From: Aplectana chamaeleonis
Lineage: Eukaryota > Nematoda > Chromadorea > Rhabditida > Cosmocercidae
Assembly: GCA_029168955.1 (NCBI GenBank)
Contig: JAPDOI010000117.1
Span: forward strand, 1,054,001-1,118,000
Direction: 5' to 3'
DNA: 64,000 nt
Shown: positions 43,735-55,388 of the stretch, piece by piece
Position numbering within the stretch: position 1 is the stretch's first letter
Layout: every line of letters starts with the position of its first letter
Notes under the pieces: model-generated
What the model saw: the letters and a program-made list of their open reading frames with translations, nothing else
The model's database searches: none
What the model was told of the DNA's origin: nothing
Made by a program: the position numbers and the translations under genes

Positions 43735-45426
43735 AAGGTGGAGAATAGTGTCCAGTATTCCTGACCAGCACCTTGTTGAGCCCTTTAGGCAAGGTTTCCA
43801 CCAGAGGCTTTGATCAGACTACCGCAGTCTTCCAAAACTTGAAAAAAACACCTAAAATTCGCGTTCAGTACTTCTAAAACAATCCCAACGTCAAATTTCG
43901 GGCAAAAAAATGGAGTTCTGGATTGCGAAAAGTGGGATAATGTGAGTTTCTTTGCGAAATTCAAGTGAAGAATATGATAGAAACCGAAAATAGAGGAAAC
44001 TTGGTTTTAGCCATCTCTTTTCAGAGAGTAGTGAATGAATCACAAAACTAGAGCGCTGCATCGATTTTCCGGGGGGTGCGCCGTAGCGAATATTGACGAA
44101 GATTTAGAAAAACATCAGCTTCAAGCGAATGGCAAATGTTGAAATCGCTCGCTATGAGTTCATTTGCTTGAATATGAGTTCATCTCACAAGCGAAAAACA
44201 CCAGGATTGATGAATAAACGAAAAAAAACCATTGTATTCTGCCAAAGCGCGAAAATTGCGAATCTTTCAGAAATTTAAAAATCGCAATTTGGTGCCTCCC
44301 ACCGAAATTTACGCACTTTTCGAGCCTTACACTTTCGTTCTGCTCTACTTTAATTGTCATACATAAAAAAATAGAAGTAAACGAAAACTTTATGAAAAAA
44401 ACGACAAAAGTTGTGGAGAAAAATCGACTCTGCTTTTCGAAAATTGCGAAAGACAAAAAATGCGCGTCATCTTCAGAAATGTCTGCAACTACGGACGAGA
44501 CACAACGTTTTACGCGGAAATCTCTATTTACGCCTCAAAACAAGCGGCTCTGCGCTTGCTAATGTTTAGCCAAATCCAATGATTCGAATATTCATTCGAC
44601 TGAAAAATTCGACTTCGGATATTCGAAAAGTCGAATATACGAGAAGTGACAATTTCCGAATAATTCGAAAAACCGAATGTTTGAAAAAAGCCGATTTCCG
44701 AATTTTTCAAAAAACCGAATATTCGAGAGGTTCAAAGTTTCGAGTAATTCAGAAAGTCGAATATCCGAATAATTTGAAAATGTAAAAGTATAGCATCTAC
44801 TGAGGATTAAAAGGAACGGTTAACTATTCGATTCATTCGAATACTCGACTCATTCGGAATTTTGAACCATTTTCTTTTTCTAGCATTTGAGTTAATCAAT
44901 TTTCAAAATTATTTGGTCTTACACACAATCGTCACGGAGCCCACGGACAATCTGGTTTCCATGGGGCTGGCGCAAAACCGGTGCAAATATGTTATAACAT
45001 ATCCTCTGATTCTGAGCCAAAATTACTTTGTTCCTAAGCGCGCGTGTGCGAAGCGAGGTGAGAAACAGCGAGAAAGCGTGGGGGAGAGAGAGACGCCGCA
45101 TACGCGCGTGGAAGCACGCTATTGACGGGAGTAAATTTCACTCCGAAACAGAGGATACATGCACCGAGTTTGCGCCAATCACCAGTAGGGAACCTATGGT
45201 GTCAGGGATACCCCTGCCGAGTTCAAATCGGAAACACTAAAATTTTCCCGACTTGTTGAACAATCAGCCAAATTGAGTGGTAGGAATTAAAATGATCAAC
45301 CACGAAAAAAAGCTGTCCAGTTTATACTTTATTTCACGGTGAAATTTACTGCCGTTGGTCGCGGCGCGTGTGAACGCATATGCTGCGTCTCTTTCTCCCC
45401 CACTCGCTGTGTTCCCCCTTGCTATA
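43735..45426. other. No gene recognised
   Basis: AT-rich DNA. The stretch 44,580-44,860 has degenerate TTCGAATA-type sequence. A GC-rich GAGCGAGGTGAGAAACAGCG motif block lies at 45,045-45,120. Confidence 0.45.
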
Positions 45427-45697
45427 CTCTGTTTATCTTGAATTGCACAAAACTTGGTCCGCCAATAGTCCTCGAATTGGCCCGCTAGTACCGTAGTGTA
45501 CGTCCACGACGCGTTCTCGGCAGACCCGAGCGTGCAACCGGTGTGCTGAGCAACCGATTCGTCAATGCCGTCACTCAGCCACCCACCCTGCCACCCGGGT
45601 CTGCCGAGAACGCGTCGTGGACGTACACTACGGTACTAGCGGGCCAATTAGAGGACTATTGGCGGACCGTGTTTTGTGCAATTCAAGATAAGCAGAG
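45427..45697. mobile_element. 271-bp foldback MITE with TA duplication
   Basis: Arms of about 105 bp run from CTCTGTTTATCTTGAATTGC to CGGCAGACCCG. TA flanks at 45,425-45,426 and 45,698-45,699. Confidence 0.85.
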
Positions 45698-46140
45698 TAT
45701 ACATATGTAGAAATACGCGAAGAAAAAAACTATATTAGCCTCCGAAATGGTGGATATAAAAACTCTTCAGCTTTCGCTCATTTGCTGAAAACGAGGAATC
45801 CACTTCTTCCGTATTATTCAAAGAGGCTTATTTGCAAAAAGTCACAAAATCATGTCCCTCAAAACGCTATGAAAAAATCATTCACTTGAGATATTTAAGG
45901 ATCGAATTCAGAAAATCCACTCCACTCTGGATTTAATAGCGAGGGTCATCTAAAAATCTATTTGCTCGGAATTTTTTAGTCCGATCTGAAGTTGCGATTT
46001 TAGAAAAAATCTTAGTTTTCCAGATACCTCAAGACCAGTCATTCGAATCAATCATGATTTAAGAATCAGCCTAAAGACCGCCATAGGGAAATAGAAACGT
46101 TTCGAAAAAGAAAGAAAAAAAGCTAAAGCCGGCAAAAGTG

Positions 46141-46330
46141 TTAAATCTGTGGATTGTTGAAGTTCAGAGCAATGTTGAAAATTTCTTTTTGGAATTTCCG
46201 GTTGAAGGCAAATAACACCAGATGACTAATGTAAACAGAATTCATCGAAGCTAGCGGAATCAGCGAATCAATAATGGCAAAGCAGATATGATAGTTCACG
46301 AAGAAGGCTCCTGCCACTTGCTTATAATTT
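46141..46330 (-). pseudogene. Putative last exon of a nematode serpentine (7TM) receptor
   Basis: An acceptor TTTCTTTTTAG precedes 62 codons that end in TAA. The reading has a long hydrophobic segment, then SLIPLASMNSVYISHLVLFA and FNRKFQKEIF, like transmembrane helix 7 and the start of the tail in nematode chemoreceptors. I could not join any upstream exon in frame within 400 bp. It may be a relic, or the end of a gene whose other exons I missed. The receptor family is not identified. Confidence 0.35.
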
Positions 46331-46740
46331 CTAAAAAGAAACAACCACTCTGTTAATACACTGGTAACATCTATATTTTCAGTAACAAGAAGAATTATTC
46401 ACTTACATCAATAAAAAATGTTATAACCACTTTCTGTTTTTTTTCTTCAAAAAATTTTTTTTTCGATAAAAGCCTTCTCTAAATTTTCGAATAAATGCAT
46501 TTTTTTCAGAATTATATAGCTTTCTAAAAGTCCAGAATGGACACTAGTTTCAGAAACCTGCACTACACGACTTGGAAAATTATTCAGAAAATCACACAAT
46601 CATTTGAATGGTTATTTAGGTTCTTGACTAGCTTCAAATTAATAAACGGATACAACAGAGCAGTCCTTGAATACCCGAAACGAAACTCAAAAATCCAAAA
46701 GTTCAACACTCTCATATAACAGTGTGTTGAGAACAGAGGG

Positions 46741-46870
46741 GTCGTTTATACTTCCGCCGCCGAGCGACGCGGCGAAGTGCAAACCTATCATATCGACCGT
46801 GCCTCGCCGAGTGATCAATATTACAGAAATTCACTATGCCGCGCCGCTCGGCGGCGGGAGTATAAACGAC
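46741..46870. mobile_element. GTCGTTTATACT foldback MITE, unoccupied copy
   Basis: This 130-bp foldback with GTCGTTTATACT ends matches the outer parts of 43,031-43,350 and lacks its insert. Confidence 0.85.
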
Positions 46871-47325
46871 GCCTATATAAGACAATTTGAGGAAAAACTT
46901 AATATTCAAGTTACTGAAAGAGTCAAATATTCGGGTACAGTCCTGTCCAAGGGTGCTCGCCTCGCTGCGGGCGGGAAGAGCGGTTGCGTGGCGGCGCACA
47001 TCACCTAAATCCTAGAAGATGAGTGGAGGCGCGCCACGGCACTACCACTACCTCCATACCCTTTATTTCAGTATGAAATTCACTGCGCTCCTTCGCGTGC
47101 GTATGCGGAGCGAGGTCAGAGACAGTGAAAGAGTGTGTTAAATAAGGAGACGCAGCATACTCGCGCACACGCACGCGCCTGGTTCGAGAGAACGTGGCTC
47201 CGATATAGCTGGCAAGTGTTCAAATTTCGATGCCAATTTTCGAGTCAATTTTGAAGTATTAAGAAGCAATAAAACATGGTTGTTTGGAAAAGTATATACA
47301 AGTTCACGTGGCGTTTTCTTGGCTT

Positions 47326-47392
47326 GAGAGAGAGAGGGAGAGAGAGGGAGAGAGAAAGGAAAGAGAGAGAGAGAAGGGAAAGAGAGAGAGAA

Positions 47393-47428
<36 letters not shown>
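47326..47428 (+). repeat. GA-rich microsatellite
   Basis: GAGAGAGAGGGAGAGAGA with occasional AAGG interruptions. ORFs over it are low-complexity. Confidence 0.95.
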
Positions 47429-47429
<1 letters not shown>

Positions 47430-47992
47430 GAAAGGGAACTACGGGCACGCACGCTCCAATTCTCGACTCCACCATGCAAACCTCGCTCCAAAAAGAAGTT
47501 CATGGCTATTTTTCTCACAATTACTATGGTAATGGCAGCCGAGGAGAAATACTGAGTATGCCAACAAAAAGATATGAGAAAAATATTTTTGGGGTGACAA
47601 AATAAGTAAAATCAACGAACTTCCAACCATTATTTAGTAGAAACTACAAAGGCAAGTCGCTCCGATGGCATTTTATACACTGAATAAGCGTTTAATCACG
47701 GGTTGTCCATCGGGTGTCCGGCCACGTCACTATCACACTGACGCAATATAAACATCAAAGAAACTGTGTACGTATTGAAGTTCAGTGCACTTGTGGCGGG
47801 AGAGATTTATCGCCAGATAATGGTTCTCGTTGTACTGGATAAAATGTGTACATTTATTGACGCGATGAATCAGGTGTCAGCGTTACTTTCCCCTTGTCAT
47901 ATGGGAAACGCCAGGAAATTCTGGAAATACTAGGGTTTTGCGGAGAATAAACCTGGAGTGATGCCTTAACTATCGTCTATTTTTTATATCTC
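47429..47992. other. No gene recognised
   Basis: Mixed-composition sequence with no recognisable domain, tRNA or inverted repeat. Confidence 0.4.
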
Positions 47993-48500
47993 TCGCTCTC
48001 TTCCTCTCTCTCTCTTTCTCGCTTTCTTAACCTCTTTATCTTCTTCTCACTCTCTCGCCCTCTAATTCCCTATAGCTCTGTCACTCTCTCTACCTCTCTT
48101 ACTCTCTCTCGCTCCACCACTCTTCTTCTCTCTTTCTTTGTCTTTTTCCGCCCTTTGTCTCTCTCGCTATCTTTCACTCTCGCTCTTTTTCTCTCTCGCT
48201 TTTTTTCTTTCTCTCACTTTCTCCCACTCTCTCTCGCTTTCTACTCTCTAACTCTCCCTCACTCTTTCTCTCTCGCTCCCTTTCTTTATCGGTCTGTTTG
48301 TCTCTTTCACTCTCTTAGTATCTCTTTCTCTCATCTGCTTTCTCTGATTTCTTTCTTCGCTCTCTCTGCTCTCTCCGCTCGTGCTCTCCTGCTTCCTATC
48401 TAAAGCTCTCTTTTCCGTTTCTCTCTCTCTCTTACTGTCCTTCTGGCGCTCTTTTTCCCTCCCGCTGTTTCTCCTATCGTTGTCCCTCTCCCTTCCTCTC
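47993..48500 (+). repeat. Pyrimidine-rich CTCT tract
   Basis: About 500 bp dominated by TCTC and TTTC with few purines. It merges into the CTGT array. Confidence 0.95.
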
Positions 48501-48539
48501 TGTCTGTTTGTCTGTCTGTCGGGTCTCTCTGTGCGCCTA

Positions 48540-48625
<86 letters not shown>

Positions 48626-48659
48626 GGTCTCTCTGTGCGTCTGTCTGTCTGTCTGTCTC
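48501..48659 (+). repeat. CTGT tetranucleotide microsatellite
   Basis: An uninterrupted CTGT array covers 48,541-48,624, with imperfect units on either side. It is open in several frames because its length is compatible with codon phasing. Confidence 0.97.
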
Positions 48660-50420
48660 AACAGTCCAGCGGAGTGTAGGATGCGCTACTATGTATTTCA
48701 CACTGTGCACCCGAAAGAGATGATTCAGGGTCTGAAGTAACAGAAGAATCATATCAAAATTTTTTGAGCAGTACGAATATTTAACAATTTCAGCATTTCA
48801 TTGATTTTGAAACTTGAATCTTCATTTTTCTTATATTGGATTTTATCGGGAAGTTCGCTTTTTTCGAACACTCGTTTGTTTAGGAAATCGCAATATTAGC
48901 CTTTTCCAATACTCGCGGTCAATTCATTCAAATATTAAACCACTGAAAAAATATCTCAACTGTCTTCGAACAATATGTCAGCTACTGAAAACAAGCTTCT
49001 TTTTAACAAAATTTTTTTGGAAACAATATATTTAAAATCCTGATTGTTTCAATTCAACACAGCAACATTTAGAATGAGTGCCCTCTTTCAAGTAGAACTT
49101 CTCGCTTTACCTTCATAAGTTATACAGAGTAAAAGTTAGCAAATCTGGAGTGATCTTGTCGACCGCGCGTTTTAGGTTGTCCTCCCAAAAACCGCTTTCT
49201 GTAGAAAACTAGAACGAGGCAAGTTTGCAGCGAGATACTTGCCTATCGTCCCGAAAAGGTCTGTTCATGTCCACTTGTGTGGCCTATCGCCTCCGCTTTG
49301 ACAACTGTTCATTTGCCATGAAACTGGCTCATCTGTAATCAACTTCTTTTTGGATGTATGAAAGAAGAAAAGACCATGAACACAATCAAAGCGGTTCCGT
49401 ACGTTGTTAATCGTTGTCAAAGCAGAGGCTAAACGCGATACAATACATAGAACATGGACAGACGTTTTCGGGACGACATTCAAGTATTTCGCCGCAAACA
49501 CGCCTCAATTTGGTTGTCCACAGTAGTTTTCTAACACAACAACCTATAGATCTGCGGTCGACAACACCGCGTATGAGTTATAAGCTGAGTATATCATCGC
49601 GTTGCTTCTCTGAGAGCGATTGCCGCTGCGGCCCCGCGATTGTGCCGCTTCGGAGACTACAGGCACCGAAGCGGCACTATCGCGGAGCCGCGCCGGCATT
49701 ACCGCGGAGCCGTAGCCGTACCAAGCAAGGGAAATACGGAATGTACCTCGAACTTGGGTAATTGAACCGGCGACAACTTCGTTTCACCACACTGTATAGT
49801 GCATCGTACTCCACGCGGGTTGACTGCTGCATCCTCGCGGAGCCGGCGTGGTTCTAACGCGAAGCCGCTGCGGTACTATCGCGGCGATGTCGAGGCTCAA
49901 GAGACGGCAACAAAATCGTCTGGTCACGGAGCAGCTGCGGTGCTATCGTGGAACTATTGCGGTACAGTCGAGGGTCGCGATACTTTCCCGGCACTGACGC
50001 TGCAAATTTTCTGAGAGTTACCTGCGAGATCTTTACTGCATTGATCCCTCTTTGATTACTTATAAAACCTGACAGGAACGGGGAATTCGAAGCAAAAAAA
50101 ATCAAAGTATTTCAATTATGACTGGGATGATTTGGAACGAGCATGAAATCGCATATTTGTTAAACAAAAAAATTTAAAAAAGGAGCAAAAAGCAAGATTT
50201 TAGTAGTGTAATACATAAATACAATGCGAAAAAATTTCTGGTGCCTGAATACTCAAGATTTCTGAATAAACGGAGTATTTGTAGAAGCGAATAATTTAAA
50301 ATTCCCTAAGTTCAACATCTGAAAAAGGCTTAAATTGAAATACTGAATGAATGAAATTTTGAAATACTGCAACATTCGTATTACTTGAAAAACTAGTTAT
50401 CATGGAAAGATGGCATACCC
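48660..50420. repeat. Long inverted-repeat family R3, copy 1
   Basis: It shares GCCGCAAACACGCC, AGATCTGCGGTCGACAACAC and ACTTGCCTATCGTCCCGAAA with 54,780-55,350 and 58,820-60,230. The halves 49,140-49,400 and 49,400-49,570 face each other. An ACTCTGAGAG-type MITE with an SL1-like segment interrupts it at about 49,604-50,018. Confidence 0.7.
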
Positions 50421-50422
50421 TT

Positions 50423-50919
50423 TCTCTGAGAGTTTTGGCCGCGAAATAGCAGGAAAACAGCCCACCAGGCTTCGCAGCGGCTCCTGGTGGGCTAAAACCC
50501 GGCTATTTCCCGGGTTTTCACGGAACTGACAGGAAGTTGCCGAGAAATAAACGAGATGTATCCGAGAAATACTCAAAAGTGAACAAAATTCACCAAGACG
50601 CAACCGTTGCCGGCTCGCCGAGCCACCATCAGGGGCCGCCAGCGCTTGGGCGGGGCCTCCAGAGGCTGAACGAGGTCCAAGTACCTCAAACTTGGGTAAT
50701 TGAACCGACGGAGGTGCTGACATCCGAATTATACCTCTGGAATGCTCCATACATCTACCGGGAAAGCATTATTCCTCGGCTATTTCGCGGCGAGCGTTAT
50801 TTGGCGGCTATTTTGCGGCGAGCATTATTTAGCGGCTATTTCTCGGCTATTTCCCGTCGAGCATTATTTGGCGGCTATTACGCGGCAAGCAGGCATTTCT
50901 CGGCCAAAACTCTCAGAGT
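50423..50919 (-). mobile_element. SL1-like MITE family, full copy, reversed
   Basis: Ends TCTCTGAGAGTTTTGGCC and GGCCAAAACTCTCAGAG. The SL1-like segment is at 50,685-50,706 on the minus strand and is the best match in the window. It carries short repeats of GCATTATTTGGCGGCTATT. Confidence 0.88.
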
Positions 50920-51584
50920 TGCTCCTCAATTTGATTGTCAACAGCAGTTTTCTAATACAACTTCCCATAGATCTGCGGTCGACAACACCGCGTATGAGCC
51001 TAGCTGAGTATATCTTCACGTTACTTGTTTATAAAGCCTTCAATGAATTGATCCCTCTTTGATTTTTTATATAACCTGACAGAAACGGGGAGTTCCAGGA
51101 GAAAAAAAAAACGGAAATTATTTCAGTGATGACGGGGTTGATTTGGAACGACCACGAATTCGCGTATTCGTTAAACAAAAAAAAACTAAAAAAGGAGCAA
51201 AAAGCAAGTTTTATGTAGTGCAATATTTGAATAAAATGGGAAAAAATTCTAGTGCCTTAATACTCAAGATTTTCTGGATAAACAGAGTACTCGTAAAGCG
51301 AATAATATTAAATAAGTAAAGCGAATTATTGAAATCCCCGATACTCAACATTAAAAAAGTTCAAATCGAAATTTCGAGTTAATAGAATGTTGGAATGCTG
51401 GAATAATCGTATTACTCAAAAGGTAACAAGTTTAGCAAAACCAGCATACCCTGTGTTCAAAACTCCATAGATCGCGGGGGCTGGTTTGCGTTGAAGACGC
51501 GCGGCCGCGCTGTGAATATTTTGATCCGACCATGTGGCGCCGGAGTGATATAAAACTGGTTAAGACGAGTGTTAACGAGCTTTA
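50920..51584. repeat. R3 fragment
   Basis: It continues the right half of R3 (GATCTGCGGTCGACAACACC through AACCTGACAGAAACGGGG). The unrelated stretch 51,470-51,540 precedes Tc3. Confidence 0.65.
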
Positions 51585-51815
51585 TACAGTGCGTTTCATT
51601 GTTTATGAACAACCTACTTTTCAACTATATTCACTAACATTAGCGTATTCAGAGTGTCGAAAAACCTATATATACATGTCATCAGAATTTTACCTCTTTG
51701 AGAACTTTTTTTATAACAATTTATAACAAATTTGTCAATTTTCGACCGTTTCATTGTTTATGAACATTCAAATTTCAAAACAATTTATTCTTCAAGCATA
51801 ATAACTACGTACTAA

Positions 51816-53002
51816 TTAGTAGTCTACATGAGCTCCATGTTTCATGGCTACTTCAAAAAGCCGAGCTGGCATGCTCTTCGCTAGGTTACACAGTACCACG
51901 GTGTCGATTTCACTTCATGCTTCGAGGATCGCAGTTCTGAGCTCATCAATCGAGTGAAATTGCCTGCAGTTGACGTACACTTTGCGCACGATGATCCCCC
52001 ACAGGTTCTCCATGGGATTCAAGTCAGGGCTACATGCTGGCCAGTCCATAACTTTGATTCTATGCTCACGAAGCCAAGAGGAAGTCGCTCTGCTACGGTG
52101 CACGCTTGTGTTATCTTGTTGAAATGTGAAGTTACTCCGGCTGCGAACTCCCAAAAACGGCAGATGGTGATGCCCCAGCATTTCCTCATACTCATCTGAG
52201 TCTATGAGACAGGATACGAAGGCAAGGTCGAGCGTGGTCTCGCAACTAAGGGGCTGAGCAGAGTGCCACCGCGGCGCGGCGCGGTCTGATGATGGAGAGC
52301 CGTATTGATAGATCGCGGCGATCTATCAATACGGCTCTCCATCATCAGACCGCGCCGCGCCGCGGTGGCACTCTGCTCAGCCCCTAAAAGCCCCCCACAC
52401 CATCAAAGAGCCACCGCCGAAGTTCCGCCTACTGAAGTACCTGGGCTCCTTCCTTAGGTCACGCCAGTAGGACTTCACACCATCCCAAGTTAAACTTCTT
52501 TTCGTCTGAGAAGACCACCTGAACAGCATAAATCAACTTCTCGTTAACATAAACTGAGCTGACCTTTACTCTACCTACGGCCTCACCTTATCCCAATCGG
52601 CCACCATGTTCTCTCGCGCGAATCGAAGACGAGCGGCCCTGTGGGAACTGGTGAGGTGTGGGGCCTCCTGCATTCTCTCTCTCACAATGTTTCCGTCGCA
52701 TTTAATAGCCCTCCGGGCGGTAGACTTCGATACAGGCAATCTCAATTCCGCACCGACTTGATTTATACTAGCCGTGTTGTTGGATAATCGCTTGCAAATC
52801 TTGGGTTCGTCCCTTTGGGAGAGCTTCCGCACACATCTTCAAGATAATTGTGTTCGTAGGCGCCTTAATCTTTCAAATAAGTGTAAACGACGCCAGGGCT
52901 TCTTTCAGTTTGGGCGGCGATATGACGTGGCCCCAAGCCGGCATCTTTGAGGGCTCTGATCTGAGCTTTCTTCACAGTAGAGAGTCGAGATCCGCGCGCC
53001 AT
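51816..53002 (-). pseudogene. Tc3-like transposase, broken
   Basis: Tc3-type transposases bind terminal repeats and cut at TA sites using a DD(34)E active site. The start at 53,002 gives MARGSRLS and a helix-turn-helix, as in Tc3. The first catalytic Asp is in FSDEKKFNL, the second in FQQDN, and the Glu in [12 protein letters not shown]. It is disabled by a stop after YLKD, shifts near 52,830 and near FNL, a stop replacing the Trp after ILEA, and a 137-bp palindrome inserted after the VWGAF region. Confidence 0.88.
52249..52385. mobile_element. Perfect 137-bp palindrome inserted in the Tc3 transposase
   Basis: Arms of 68 bp are exact complements around a single central G at 52,317. The terminus is AGGGGCTGAGCAGAGTGCC. 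It splits the transposase between its first and second catalytic aspartates. Confidence 0.92.
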
Positions 53003-53300
53003 ATTGAGACAAGAAATGCCTCGTCATTCTCGACCCACCTATATAGGTAGGTTGAGACCGGGAATTGTTTTAAACATTGTTAGTAGGAAGTGTTCATAAA
53101 CAATGAAACGGTCGAAAATTGACAAAATTGTTATAAATTGTTATAAAAAAGTTCTCAAAGAGGTAAAATTCTGATGACATGTATATATAGGTTTTTTGAC
53201 ACTCTGAATACGCTAATGTTAGTGAAAAATGCCCAGCGTCAATCTGGAGAATAATATAGCTGAAAAGTAGGTTGTTCATAAACAATGAAACGCACTGTAG

Positions 53301-53494
53301 TATAGTTGTGCACGAACGAAATTTTCGAAAAAATTTTCGAAAGATTTTTCAAAATTTTTTTTCGTTCGTTTTCGTTCGTTTGAAAGTTCGTCGAACAAAA
53401 TTTTTTCAGATTCCGTTCGCTTGAAATTTTTTCGAACGAAATTTTTTCAGTTTTCGTCCGTTCGACAGTTTTTTTGAAACTGTACAACTATACT
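53301..53494. mobile_element. Inverted-repeat element with ATAGTTGTGCACG ends next to Tc3
   Basis: GTATAGTTGT at the left and ACAACTATAC at the right enclose TTCGTTCG and AAATTTTTTCGAACGAA repeats. Confidence 0.6.
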
Positions 53495-53579
53495 TTATAG
53501 CACTTCGGTGCCGCTAGACTGGTGCATAAGACACGCAGCGCGGCCGCGCGCCCCTAATGCGACTCGCCTCCTCCACCGT

Positions 53580-55386
53580 CTGCGAATCTGGGTATAGGGC
53601 ACACACTACATATAGGCTGCTGGTGGGCAGATATATGTGAAGAACGCAAGGAAAACTGTAGACAACATGTTGGGAAGATATGAGCCGGGCAACAGCGAGG
53701 TACCTGTCCGTCGCCGCCTAGCAATAGGACGTCGATACGAGTTTGCTAGAGACCTTCCTGTTGACAAGTAAAAAACCCGAAAATTCCCAGTGAACCACCT
53801 TGCATGGATACGTAATGACCGGCAATTGTACCATTGAGCAGGCAATAGGAGACTCTGGGCGGATTCTGGGACCTCAGCGACCCGCGGAGGATACGATGCA
53901 CTACCTCATATTTCACACTTTGCAGCTGGTAGGGACTATTCCGGGACCGAAGTTAACAAGAAATGTATACAAAATTTCTTCGAGAAGTACAAATACTCGA
54001 GAATTCCAATATTTCGTTCACTCGGAAATCGGATTTTTTCTTATATTTGATTTATTCCAGAAAATGGCCTATTAGCTTTTTTCGGATACCTGACTTATTC
54101 GGATATACTAAGTAATCAACTTGACTCGGAATAATTTCATTCCAAAATTACATCACCGGAAAAAAATGTCTCAAATGTCCTCGAATATTATGTGTAATAC
54201 TTAAAACTTTACCAGGTTTAATTTCTTTTAAAATGAGATATTCAAAATCGTTGACGTTTTGGGCCCCCATCACAGTAGGCCGAAGGTTGTACTGAGCCGT
54301 CTTCTTCCCTCATTAGTAATCTTGAGCCATCGTGCGCCGCCATTAGTGTGTCCGCTGCATGCGAATCGATTAAGCAGGCATACTCGAAGCACACTGCGGC
54401 CGGCACAGGCCGTCCACAATGTGGAATTTTTCCACCTCATAGGCAATGAATTGCATACGTATGGACCGAGACGGATACAGCCGGATCAAGACGGCCCATG
54501 CTAGCTCAGTCCGGCCACGTGGGGTAATTCTTCGACCTCAGTAAGCAACATATCACGTGCGTACCGCCGGAGAAGGCTAAGGACGGCACAGACAAGCTCA
54601 GTCTGGCCACAACGGGTGGTTTTCTTACACTTGATTCGCGTGATGTATGTAGATGGCGCTGGCTGCAGCCGATCGGCCGACTATGACGGGTGGCTTGAAT
54701 CAGCCCAGCCACATTTGAAATGATCTTTTTTCCCACAGAATTTTGACTTTATAAGTAAGTAGCAAGAATCGAGATGTTAGTACATCTCGATTGATGTTGT
54801 CGACCGCAAGTCCATGGGATGTCGTCCCGAAAAACTCTTTCTGTAGGCAACCATTACGGCGCGTGTTTGCAGCGAAATACTTGCCTATCGTCCCGAAAAC
54901 GACTCTTCATATTTTCTCAAGTGGTGTTTTGCTTCCGCTCTGACAACTATTCACGTATCCTCTGTTTCCGAGTGTGATTTATTTTCGTTCGTCGCGTGCG
55001 CCTGCGTGCGTACGCTGCGTCTCTTTCTCCCCACAACTTCTCGCTGTCTCTACCCTCGCTCCGCACAAGCGCGTGAGGGAACAGAGTAAATCTGGCTCGG
55101 AACCAGAGGATATCTACATCCTTTTTCAAGGTATGAAGGAAGAAAAGAAAGTTAATACACGCAAGAAAGTTCCACAAGATGAGGAAATTGTCAAAGCGGA
55201 GGCTACTCACGAATCACTAGGATATGAACAGAAGTTTCCGGACGATAGACAGGTATTCCTCAGCGAATAGGCGTCGTTTCCTTTGCCATCCCGAGAGGTT
55301 ACTGAGATGACATCCCATAGACCTGCGGTCGACAATGACGCACGTGTTGTAAGCCAACTATAACCTCTCTTCAATTTTCTAGGAAG
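53580..55386. repeat. R3 copy 2, left of mariner
   Basis: The stretch 53,605-53,940 aligns with 57,545-57,900 (GGCAGATATATGTGAAG, CTTCCTGTTGACAAG). The stretch 54,780-55,350 aligns with 58,870-59,790. Confidence 0.65.
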
Positions 55387-55388
55387 TA

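Larger units (their letters stand above)
51587..53297. mobile_element. Tc3-like DNA transposon (Tc1/mariner), inactive
   Basis: The ends are CAGTGCGTTTCATTGTTTAT and its complement, flanked by TA at 51,585-51,586 and 53,298-53,299. The terminal repeats are about 180-210 bp. Each holds a second internal copy of the terminal motif (51,747-51,765 and 53,092-53,110), as in Tc3. The transposase lies on the minus strand. Confidence 0.9.

Noticed and set aside
47276..47605. 109-codon frame rich in Arg and Glu
   Set aside because: It is the translation of the GA microsatellite plus flanks.
48248..48740. Long frames of Arg/Thr/Asp/Gln or Cys/Leu/Ser/Val repeats
   Set aside because: They are translations of the CTGT microsatellite and the CTCT tract; the repeat alone keeps the frames open.
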